Source of the DNA: Lasioglossum baleicum | Taxonomy: Eukaryota > Arthropoda > Insecta > Hymenoptera > Halictidae | Direction: 5' to 3' | Assembly: GCF_051020765.1 (NCBI RefSeq) | Contig: NW_027469743.1 | Coordinates: 1-64,000, forward strand | Length of the DNA: 64,000 nt | In this document: positions 38,185 through 48,856 of the stretch, in pieces | How positions within the stretch are numbered: the stretch's first letter is position 1 | How the letters are laid out: each line of letters begins with the position of its first letter | The notes under the pieces: generated by a model | What the model was told of the DNA's origin: nothing | Databases searched by the model: none | What the model saw: the letters and a program-made list of their open reading frames with translations, nothing else | Program-made: the position numbers and the translations under genes

Positions 38185-39219
38185 GGCTAAGCGTTTGCGT
38201 TATGCGTTATCGGCTAAGCGTTATGCCTTATGGTTTATACGTTATGCGTTATGCGTTATGCGTTATGCGTTATGCGTTATGCGTTATGCGTTATGCGTTA
38301 TGCGTTATGCGTTATGCGTTATGCGTTATGCGTTATGCGTTATGCGTTATGCGTTATGCGTTATGCGTTATGCGTTATTCGTTATGCGTTATGCGTTATG
38401 CGTTATGCGTTATGCGTTATGCGTTATGCGTTATGCGTTATGCGTTATGACTTTTGCATTATGCGTTATGCGTTATGCGTTATGCGTTATGGGCTATGCG
38501 TTATGCCTTACGGTTTATACGTTATGCGTTATGCGTTATGCGTTATGCGTTATGCGTTATACGTTATGCGTTATGCGTTATGCGTTATGCGTTATGCGTT
38601 ATGCGTTATGCGTTATGCGTTATGCGTTATGCGTTATGCGTTATGCGTTATGCGTTATGCGTTATGCGTTATGCGTTATGCGTTATGCGTTATGCGTTAT
38701 ACGTTATGCGTTATGCGTTATGCGTTATGCGTTATGCGTTATGCGTTATGCGTTATGCGTTATGCGTTATGCGTTATGCGTTATGCGTTATGCGTTATGC
38801 GTTATGACTTTTGCATTATGCGTTATGCGTTATGCGTTATGCGTTATGCGTTATGGGCTATGCGTTATGCCTTATGGTTTATACGTTATGCGTTATGCGT
38901 TATGCGTTATGCGTTATGCGTTATGCGTTATGCGTTATGCGTTATGCGTTATGCGTTATGCGTTATGCGTTATGCGTTATGCGTTATGCGTTATGCGTTA
39001 TGCGTTATGCGTTATGCGTTATGCGTTATGCGTTATGCGTTATGCGTTATGCGTTATGCGTTATGCGTTATGCGTTATGCGTTATGCGTTATGCGTTATG
39101 CGTTATGCGTTATGCGTTATGCGTTATGCGTTATGCGTTATGCGTTATGCGTTATGCGTTATGCGTTATGCGTTATGCGTTATGCGTTATGCGTTATGCG
39201 TTATGCGTTATGCGTTATG
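38185..39219 (+). repeat. 1.1-kb higher-order repeat, copy 2
   Basis: GGCTAAG 38,185, CGTTTG 38,192, CGTTATC-GGCTAAG 38,205, CGTTATT 38,373, ACTTTTG 38,450, GGCTATG 38,492, CCTTACG 38,506, CGTTATA 38,555 and 38,695, ACTTTTG 38,807. CCTTACG is seen only in these two copies. Confidence 0.88.
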
Positions 39220-40212
39220 GGCTAAGCGTTTGCGTTATGCGTTATGGGCTAAGCGTTATGCCTTATGGTTTATACGTTATGCGTTATGCGTTATGCGTTA
39301 TGCGTTGTGCGTTATGCGTTATGCGTTATGCGTTATGCGTTGTGCGTTATGCGTTATGCGTTATGCGTTATGCGTTATGCGTTATGCGTTATGCGTTATG
39401 CGTTATGCGTTATGCGTTATGCGTTAAGCGTTATGCGTTATGCGTTATGCGTTATGCGTTATGCGTTATGCGTTATGCGTTATGCGTTATGCGTTATGCG
39501 TTATGCGTTATGCGTTTTGCGTTATGCGTTATGCGTTATGCGTTATGCGTTATGCGTTATGCGTTATGCGTTATGCGTTATGCGTTATGCGTTATGCGTT
39601 ATGCGTTATGCGTTATGCGTTATGCGTTATGCGTTATGCGTTATGCGTTATGCGTTATGCGTTATGCGTTATGCGTTATGCGTTATGCGTTATGCGTTAT
39701 GCGTTATGCGTTATGCGTTATGCGTTATGCGTTATGCGTTATGAGTTATGAGTTATGCGTTATGCGTTATGACTTTTGCATTATGCGTTATGCGTTATGC
39801 GTTATGCGTTATGCGTTATGGGCTATGCGTTATGCCTTATGGTTTATACGTTATGCGTTATGCGTTATGCGTTATGCGTTATGCGTTATACGTTATGCGT
39901 TATGCGTTATGCGTTATGCGTTATGCGTTATGCGTTATGCGTTATGCGTTGTGCGTTATGCGGTATGCGTTATGCGTTATGCGTTATGCGTTATGCGTTA
40001 TGCGTTATGCGTTATGCGTTATGCGTTATGCGTTATGCGTTATGCGTTATGCGTTATGCGTTATGCGTTATGCGTTATGCGTTATGCGTTATGCGTTATG
40101 ACTTTTGCATTATGCGTTATGCGTTATGCGTTATGCGTTATGGGCTATGCGTTATGCCTTATGGTTTATACGTTATGCGTTATGCGTTATGCGTTATGCG
40201 TTATGCGTTATA

Positions 40213-40933
40213 CGTTATGCGTTATGCGTTATGCGTTATGCGTTATGCGTTATGCGTTATGCGTTATGCGTTATGCGTTATGCGTTATGCGTTATGCGTT
40301 ATGCGTTATGCGTTATGCGTTATGCGTTATGCGTTATGCGTTATGCGTTATGCGTTATGCGTTATGCGTTATGCGTTATGCGTTATGCGTTATGCGTTAT
40401 GCGTTATGCGTTATGCGTTATGCGTTATGCGTTATGCGTTATGCGTTATGCGTTATGCGTTATGCGTTATGCGTTATGCGTTATGCGTTATGCGTTATGC
40501 GTTATGCGTTATGCGTTATGCGTTATGCGTTATGCGTTATGCGTTATGCGTTATGCGTTATGCGTTATGCGTTATGCGTTATGCGTTATGCGTTATGCGT
40601 TATGCGTTATGCGTTATGCGTTATGCGTTATGCGTTATGCGTTATGCGTTATGCGTTATGCGTTATGCGTTATGCGTTATGCGTTATGCGTTATGCGTTA
40701 TGCGTTATGCGTTATGCGTTATGCGTTATGCGTTATGCGTTATGCGTTATGCGTTATGCGTTATGCGTTATGCGTTATGCGTTATGCGTTATGCGTTATG
40801 CGTTATGCGTTATGCGTTATGCGTTATGCGTTATGCGTTATGCGTTATGCGTTATGCGTTATGCGTTATGCGTTATGCGTTATGCGTTATGCGTTATGCG
40901 TTATGCGTTATGCGTTATGCGTTATGCGTTATG
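40213..40933 (+). repeat. Longest pure run of the canonical unit found (721 bp)
   Basis: From after CGTTATA at 40,206 to ACTTTTG at 40,934, every unit reads CGTTATG: 103 units. Two neighbouring cassettes (40,101 and 40,934) flank it, so it may be a recent expansion of the spacer between them; typical spacers here are 200-400 bp. Confidence 0.9.
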
Positions 40934-43900
40934 ACTTTTGCATTATGCGTTATGCGTTATGCGTTATGCGTTATGGGCTATGCGTTATGCCTTATGGTTT
41001 ATACGTTATGCGTTATGCGTTATGCGTTATGCGTTATGCGTTATACGTTATGCGTTATGCGTTATGCGTTATGCGTTATGCGTTATGCGTTATGCGTTAT
41101 GCGTTATGCGTTATGCGTTATGCGTTATGCGTTATGCGTTATGCGTTATGCGTTATGCGTTATGCGTTATGCGTTATGCGTTATGCGTTATGCGTTATGC
41201 GTTATGCGTTATACGTTATGCGTTATGCGTTATGCGTTATGCGTTATGCGTTATGCGTTATGCGTTATGCGTTATGCGTTATGACTTTTGCATTATGCGT
41301 TATGCGTTATGCGTTATGCGTTATGGGCTATGCGTTATGCCTTATGGTTTATACGTTATGCGTTATGCGTTATGCGTTATGCGTTATGCGTTATGCGTTA
41401 TGCGTTATGCGTTATGCGTTATGCGTTATGCGTTATGCGTTATGCGTTATGCGTTATGCGTTATGCGTTATGCGTTATGCGTTATGCGTTATGCGTTATG
41501 CGTTATGCGTTATGCGTTATGCGTTATGCGTTATGCGTTATGCGTTATGACTTTTGCATTATGCGTTATGCGTTATGCGTTATGCGTTATGGGCTATGCG
41601 TTATGCCTTATGGTTTATACGTTATGCGTTATGCGTTATGCGTTATGCGTTATGCGTTATACGTTATGCGTTATGCGTTATGCGTTATGCGTTATGCGTT
41701 ATGCGTTATGCGTTATGCGTTATGCGTTATGCGTTATGCGTTATGACTTTTGCATTATGCGTTATGCGTTATGCGTTATGCGTTATGCGTTATGCGTTAT
41801 GCGTTATGGGCTATGCGTTATGCCTTATGGTTTATACGTTATGCGTTATGCGTTATGCGTTATGCGTTATGCGTTATACGTTATGCGTTATGCGTTGTGC
41901 GTTATGCGTTATGCGTTATGCGTTATGCGTTATGCGTTATGCGTTATGCGGTATGCGTTATGCGTTATGCGTTATGCGTTATGCGTTATGCGTAATGCGT
42001 TATGCGTTATGCGTTATGCGTTATGCGTTATGCGTTATGCGTTATGCGTTATGCGTTATGCGTTATGCGTTATGCGTTATGCGTTATGCGTTATACGTTA
42101 TGCGTTATGCGTTATGCGTTATGCGTTATGCGTTATGCGTTATGCGTTATGCGTTATGCGTTATGCGTTATGCGTTATGCGTTATGCGTTATGCGTTATG
42201 CGTTATGCGTTATGCGTTATGCGTTATGCGTTATGCGTTATGCGTTATGCGTTATGACTTTTGCATTATGCGTTATGCGTTATGCGTTATGCGTTATGGG
42301 CTATGCGTTATGCCTTATGGTTTATACGTTATGCGTTATGCGTTATGCGTTATGCGTTTTGCGTTAAGCGTTATGCGTTATGCGTTATGCGTTATGCGTT
42401 ATGCGTTATGCGTTATGCGTTATGCGTTATGCGTTATGCGTTATGCGTTATGCGTTATGCGTTATGCGTTATGCGTTATGCGTTATGCGTTATGCGTTAT
42501 GCGTTATGCGTTATGCGTTATGCGTTATGCGTTATGCGTTATGCGTTATGCGTTATGCGTTATGCGTTATGCGTTATGGGCTAAGCGTTTGCGTTATGCG
42601 TTATCGGCTAAGCGTTATGCCTTATGGTTTATACGTTATGCGTTATGCGTTATGCGTTATGCGTTATGCGTTATGCGTTATGCGTTGTGCGTTATGCGTT
42701 ATGCGTTATGCGTTATGCGTTATGCGTTATGCGTTATGCGTTATGCGTTATGCGTTATGCGTTATGCGTTATGCGTTATGCGTTATGCGTTATGCGTTAT
42801 GCGTTATGCGTTATGCGTTATGCGTTATGCGTTATGCGTTATGCGTTATGCGTTATGCGTTATGCGTTATGCGTTATGCGATATGCGTTATGCGTTATGC
42901 GTTATGCGTTATGCGTTATGCGTTATGCGTTATGCGTTATGCGTTATGCCTTATGGTTTATACGTTATGCGTTATGCGTTATGCGTTATGCGTTATGCGT
43001 TTTGCGTTAAGCGTTATGCGTTATGCGTTATGCGTTATGCGTTATGCGTTATGCGTTATGCGTTATGCGTTATGCGTTATGCGTTATGCGTTATGCGTTA
43101 TGCGTTATGCGTTATGCGTTATGCGTTATGCGTTATGCGTTATGCGTTATGCGTTATGCGTTATGCGTTATGCGTTATGCGTTATGCGTTATGCGTTATG
43201 CGTTATGCGTTATGCGTTATGCGTTATGCGTTATGCGTTATGCGTTATGCGTTATGCGTTATGCGTTATGCGTTATGCGTTATGCGTTATGCGTTATGCG
43301 TTATGCGTTATGCGTTATGCGTTGTGCGTTATGCGTTATGCGTTATGCGTTATGCGTTATGCGTTATGCGTTATGCGTTATGCGTTATGCGTTATGCGTT
43401 ATGCGTTATGCGTTATGCGTTAAGCGTTATGCGTTATGCGTTATGCGTTATGCGTTATGCGTTATGCGTTATGCGTTATGCGTTATGCGTTATGCGTTAT
43501 GCGTTATGCGTTGTGCGTTATGCGTTATGCGTTATGCGTTATGCGTTATGCGTTATGCGTTATGCGTTATGCGTTATGCGTTATGCGTTATGCGTTATGC
43601 GTTATGCGTTATGCGTTATGCGTTATGCGTTATGCGTTATGCGTTATGCGTTATGCGTTATGCGTTATGCGTTATGCGTTATGCGTTATGCGTTATGCGT
43701 TATGCGTTATGCGTTATGCGTTATGCGTTATGCGTTATGCGTTATGCGATATGCGTTATGCGTTATGCGTTATGCGTTATGCGTTATGCGTTATGCGTTA
43801 TGCGTTATGCGTTATGCCTTATGGTTTATACGTTATGCGTTATGCGTTATGCGTTATGCGTTATGCGTTTTGCGTTAAGCGTTATGCGTTATGCGTTATG

Positions 43901-44382
43901 CGTTATGCGTTATGCGTTATGCGTTATGCGTTATGCGTTATGCGTTATGCGTTATGCGTTATGCGTTATGCGTTATGCGTTATGCGTTATGCGTTATGCG
44001 TTATGCGTTATGCGTTATGCGTTATGGGCTAAGCGTTTGCGTTATGCGTTATGGGCTAAGCGTTATGCCTTATGGTTTATACGTTATGCGTTATGCGTTA
44101 TGCGTTATGCGTTGTGCGTTATGCGTTATGCGTTATGCGTTATGCGTTGTGCGTTATGCGTTATGCGTTATGCGTTATGCGTTATGGGCTATGCGTTATG
44201 CCTTATGGTTTATACGTTATGCGTTATGCGTTATGCGTTATGCGTTATGCGTTATACGTTATGCGTTATGCGTTATACGTTATGCGTTATGCGTTATGCG
44301 TTATGCGTTATGCGTTATGCGTTATGCGTTATGCGTTATGGGCTAAGCGTTATGCGTTATGCGTTATGCGTTATGCGTTATG

Positions 44383-44396
44383 CGTTATAACGTTAT
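44383..44396 (+). repeat. Eight-base unit CGTTATAA forming overlapping palindromes at a domain boundary
   Basis: The second 8-bp unit. It creates two overlapping perfect 10-bp palindromes, CGTTATAACG (44,383-44,392) and ATAACGTTAT (44,387-44,396), which I noticed nowhere else. The last CCTTATG-GTTTATA tag ends at 44,214 and the last 6-bp unit at 44,039. To the right, CGTCATG, CGCAATG and CGTAACG cassettes begin (from 44,566). The position marks the change between domains 6 and 7. Confidence 0.9.
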
Positions 44397-45755
44397 GCGT
44401 TATGCGTTATGCGTTATGCGTTATGCGTTATGCGTTATGCGTTATGCGTTATGCGTTATGCGTTATGCGTTATGCGTTATGCGTTATGCGTTATGCGTTA
44501 TGCGTTATGCGTTATGCGTTATGCGTTATGCGTTAAGCGTTATGCGTTATGCGTTATGCGTTATGCGTCATGCGTTATGCGTTATGCGTTAAGCGTTATG
44601 CGCAATGGGTTATGCGTTATGCGTTATGCGTTATGCGTTAAGCGTTATGCGTTATGCGTTATGCGTTATGCGTTATGCGTTATGCGTTATGCGTTATGCG
44701 TTATGCGTTATGCGTTATGCGTTATGCGTCATGCGTTATGCGTTATGCGTTAAGCGTTATGCGCAATGGGTTATGCGTTATGCGTTATGCGTTATGCGTT
44801 AAGCGTTATGCGTTATGCGTTATGCGTTATGCGTTATGCGTTATGAGTTATGCGTTATGCGTTATGCGTTATGCGTTAAGCGTTATGCGTTATGCGTTAT
44901 GCGTTATGCGTTATGCGTCATGCGTTATGCGTTATGCGTTATGCGTTAAGCGTTATGCGCAATGGGTTATGCGTTATGCGTTATGCGTTATGCGTTATGC
45001 GTTAAGCGTTATGCGTAACGGGTTATGCGTTATGCGTTATGCGTTATGCGTTATGCGTTATGCGTTATGCGTTATGCGTTATGCGTTATGCGTTATGCGT
45101 TATGCGTTATGCGTTATGCGTTATGCGTTATGCGTTATGCGTTATGCGTTATGCGTTATGCGTTATGCGTTATGCGTTATGCGTTATGCGTTATGCGTTA
45201 TGCGTTATGCGTTATGCGTTATGCGTTATGCGTTATGCGTTATGCGTTATGCGTTATGCGTTATGCGTTATGCGTTATGCGTTATGCGTTATGCGTTATG
45301 CGTTATGCGTTATGCGTTATGCGTTAAGCGTTATGCGTTATGCGTTATGCGTTATGCGTTATGCGTTATGCGTTATGCGTTATGCGTTATGCGTTATGCG
45401 TTATGCGTTATGCGTTATGCGTTATGCGTCATGCGTTATGCGTTATGCGTTATGCGTTAAGCGTTATGCGCAATGGGTTATGCGTTATGCGTTATGCGTT
45501 ATGCGTTAAGCGTTATGCGTAACGGGTTATGCGTTATGCGTTATGCGTTATGCGTTATGCGTTATGCGTTATGCGTTATGCGTTATGCGTTATGCGTTAT
45601 GCGTTATGCGTTATGCGTTATGCGTTATGCGTTATGCGTTATGCGTTATGCGTTATGCGTTATGCGTTATGCGTTATGCGTTATGCGTTATGCGTTATGC
45701 GTTATGCGTTATGCGTTATGCGTTATGCGTTATGCGTTATGCGTTATGCGTTATG

Positions 45756-46007
45756 ACTTTTGCATTATGCGTTATGCGTTATGCGTTATGCGTTATGGGC
45801 TATGCGTTATGCGTTATGCGTTATGCGTTAAGCGTTATGCGTTATGCGTTATGCGTTATGCGTTATGCGTTATGCGTTATGACTTTTGCATTATGCGTTA
45901 TGCGTTATGCGTTATGGGCTATGCGTTATGGGCTATGCGTTATGCGTTATGCGTTATGCGTTATGCGTTATGCGTTATGCGTTATGGGCTATGCGTTATG
46001 GGCTATG
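45756..46007 (+). repeat. Paired ACTTTTG-CATTATG block with GGCTATG doublets, copy 1
   Basis: ACTTTTG 45,756, GGCTATG 45,798, CGTTAAG 45,826, ACTTTTG 45,882, then GGCTATG doublets at 45,917/45,931 and 45,987/46,001. Copies start at 47,478 (1,722 bp or 246 units later), 48,185 and 48,612 (427 bp or 61 units apart). The two ACTTTTG units are 126, 126, 133 and 126 bp apart in the four copies. Confidence 0.9.
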
Positions 46008-47477
46008 CGTTATGCGTTATGCGTTATGCGTTATGCGTTATGCGTTATGCGTTATGCGTTATGCGTTATGCGTTATGCGTTATGCGTTATGCGTTATGCG
46101 TTATGCGTTAAGCGTTATGCGTTATGCGTTATGCGTTATGCGTTATGCGTCATGCGTTATGCGTTATGCGTTAAGCGTTATGCGCAATGGGTTATGCGTT
46201 ATGCGTTATGCGTTATGCGTTAAGCGTTATGCGTTATGCGTTATGCGTTATGCGTTATGCGTTATGCGTTATGCGTTATGCGTTATGCGTTATGCGTTAT
46301 GCGTCATGCGTTATGCGTTATGCGTTAAGCGTTATGCGCAATGGGTTATGCGTTATGCGTTATGCGTTATGCGTTAAGCGTTATGCGTTATGCGTTAAGC
46401 GTTATGCGTTATGCGTTATGCGTTATGCGTTATGCGTCATGCGTTATGCGTTATGCGTTATGCGTTAAGCGTTATGCGCAATGGGTTATGCGTTATGCGT
46501 TATGCGTTATGCGTTATGCGTTAAGCGTTATGCGTAACGGGTTATGCGTTATGCGTTATGCGTTATGCGTTATGCGTTATGCGTTATGCGTTATGCGTTA
46601 TGCGTTATGCGTTATGCGTTATGCGTTATGCGTTATGCGTTATGCGTTATGCGTTATGCGTTAAGCGTTATGCGTTATGCGTTATGCGTTATGCGTTATG
46701 CGTTATGAGTTATGCGTTATGCGTTATGCGTTATGCGTTAAGCGTTATGCGTTATGCGTTATGCGTTATGCGTTATGCGTCATGCGTTATGCGTTATGCG
46801 TTATGCGTTAAGCGTTATGCGCAATGGGTTATGCGTTATGCGTTATGCGTTATGCGTTATGCGTTAAGCGTTATGCGTAACGGGTTATGCGTTATGCGTT
46901 ATGCGTTATGCGTTATGCGTTATGCGTTATGCGTTATGCGTTATGCGTTATGCGTTATGCGTTATGCGTTATGCGTTATGCGTTATGCGTTATGCGTTAT
47001 GCGTTATGCGTTATGCGTTATGCGTTATGCGTTATGCGTTATGCGTTATGCGTTATGCGTTATGCGTTATGCGTTATGCGTTAAGCGTTTTGCGTTATGC
47101 GTTATGCGTTATGCGTTATGCGTTATGCGTTATGCGTTATGCGTTATGCGTTATGCGTTATGCGTCATGCGTTATGCGTTATGCGTTATGCGTTAAGCGT
47201 TATGCGCAATGGGTTATGCGTTATGCGTTATGCGTTATGCGTTAAGCGTTATGCGTAACGGGTTATGCGTTATGCGTTATGCGTTATGCGTTATGCGTTA
47301 TGCGTTATGCGTTATGCGTTATGCGTTATGCGTTATGCGTTATGCGTTATGCGTTATGCGTTATGCGTTATGCGTTATGCGTTATGCGTTATGCGTTATG
47401 CGTTATGCGTTATGCGTTATGCGTTATGCGTTATGCGTTATGCGTTATGCGTTATGCGTTATGCGTTATGCGTTATG

Positions 47478-47743
47478 ACTTTTGCATTATGCGTTATGCG
47501 TTATGCGTTATGCGTTATGGGCTATGCGTTATGCGTTATGCGTTATGCGTTAAGCGTTATGCGTTATGCGTTATGCGTTATGCGTTATGCGTTATGCGTT
47601 ATGACTTTTGCATTATGCGTTATGCGTTATGCGTTATGCGTTATGGGCTATGCGTTATGGGCTATGCGTTATGCGTTATGCGTTATGCGTTATGCGTTAT
47701 GCGTTATGCGTTATGCGTTATGGGCTATGCGTTATGGGCTATG
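47478..47743 (+). repeat. Paired ACTTTTG-CATTATG block, copy 2
   Basis: ACTTTTG 47,478, GGCTATG 47,520, CGTTAAG 47,548, ACTTTTG 47,604, GGCTATG doublets 47,646/47,660 and 47,723/47,737. The gap between doublets is one unit longer than in copy 1. Confidence 0.9.
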
Positions 47744-48184
47744 CGTTATGCGTTATGCGTTATGCGTTATGCGTTATGCGTTATGCGTTATGCGTTATGC
47801 GTTATGCGTTATGCGTTATGCGTTATGCGTTATGCGTTATGCGTTATGCGTTATGCGTTATGCGTTAAGCGTTATGCGTTATGCGTTATGCGTTATGCGT
47901 CATGCGTTATGCGTTATGCGTTAAGCGTTATGCGCAATGGGTTATGCGTTATGCGTTATGCGTTATGCGTTAAGCGTTATGCGTAACGGGTTATGCGTTA
48001 TGCGTTATGCGTTATGCGTTATGCGTTATGCGTTATGCGTTATGCGTTATGCGTTATGCGTTATGCGTTATGCGTTATGCGTTATGCGTTATGCGTTATG
48101 CGTTATGCGTTATGCGTTATGCGTTATGCGTTATGCGTTATGCGTTATGCGTTATGCGTTATGCGTTATGCGTTATGCGTTATG

Positions 48185-48856
48185 ACTTTTGCATTATGCG
48201 TTATGCGTTATGCGTTATGCGTTATGGGCTATGCGTTATGCGTTAAGCGTTATGCGTTATGCGTTATGCGTTATGCGTTATGCGTTATGCGTTATGCGTT
48301 ATGCGTTATGCGTTATGACTTTTGCATTATGCGTTATGCGTTATGCGTTATGCGTTATGGGCTATGCGTTATGGGCTATGCGTTATGCGTTATGCGTTAT
48401 GCGTTATGCGTTATGCGTTATGCGTTATGGGCTATGCGTTATGGGCTATGCGTTATGCGTTATGCGTTATGCGTTATGCGTTATGCGTTATGCGTTATGC
48501 GTTATGCGTTATGCGTTATGCGTTATGCGTTATGCGTTATGCGTTATGCGTTATGCGTTATGCGTTATGCGTTATGCGTTATGCGTTATGCGTTATGCGT
48601 TATGCGTTATGACTTTTGCATTATGCGTTATGCGTTATGCGTTATGCGTTATGGGCTATGCGTTATGCGTTATGCGTTATGCGTTAAGCGTTATGCGTTA
48701 TGCGTTATGCGTTATGCGTTATGCGTTATGCGTTATGACTTTTGCATTATGCGTTATGCGTTATGCGTTATGGGCTATGCGTTATGGGCTATGCGTTATG
48801 CGTTATGCGTTATGCGTTATGCGTTATGCGTTATGGGCTATGCGTTATGGGCTATG
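48185..48856 (+). repeat. Paired ACTTTTG-CATTATG blocks, copies 3 and 4 in tandem
   Basis: Copy 3: ACTTTTG 48,185 and 48,318, GGCTATG 48,227, doublets 48,360/48,374 and 48,430/48,444. Copy 4: ACTTTTG 48,612 and 48,738, GGCTATG 48,654, doublets 48,773/48,787 and 48,836/48,850. Unlike copies 1 and 2, no CGTAACG cassette separates them. Confidence 0.88.

Larger units (their letters stand above)
24998..44039 (+). repeat. Six-base units CGTTTG, contexts 2 and 3 (20 copies)
   Basis: Context 2 (directly after GGCTAAG): 24,998, 25,669, 26,018, 26,794, 27,423, 27,772, 28,485, 29,232, 30,400, 31,722, 32,862, 34,435, 37,094, 38,192, 39,227, 42,586 and 44,034. Context 3 (directly before CGTTGTG): 28,596, 29,344 and 32,966. 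With the 7 copies of context 1 these are the only 6-bp units I found. The phase check (start phase 1, end phase 4 mod 7, with two 8-bp units) is satisfied by this list. Confidence 0.95.
33679..44390 (+). repeat. Domain 6: ACTTTTG-CATTATG cassettes mixed with domain 5 cassettes
   Basis: Nineteen cassettes of ACTTTTG-CATTATG, three to seven canonical units, GGCTATG, one unit, CCTTATG-GTTTATA, usually then CGTTATA, start at 33,679, 34,029, 35,022, 35,253, 35,673, 36,065, 36,366, 37,359, 37,702, 37,870, 38,450, 38,807, 39,772, 40,101, 40,934, 41,284, 41,550, 41,746 and 42,257. GGCTAAG-CGTTTG cassettes are interspersed at 34,428, 37,087, 38,185, 39,220, 42,579 and 44,027. The 37,359 and 38,450 copies carry CCTTACG. 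AGTTATG occurs as a pair at 39,744. No gene is present. Confidence 0.92.

Noticed and set aside
44383..44396. Palindrome as an operator or origin
   Set aside because: It is a by-product of one extra A between two units, occurs once, and no other regulatory feature is near it.
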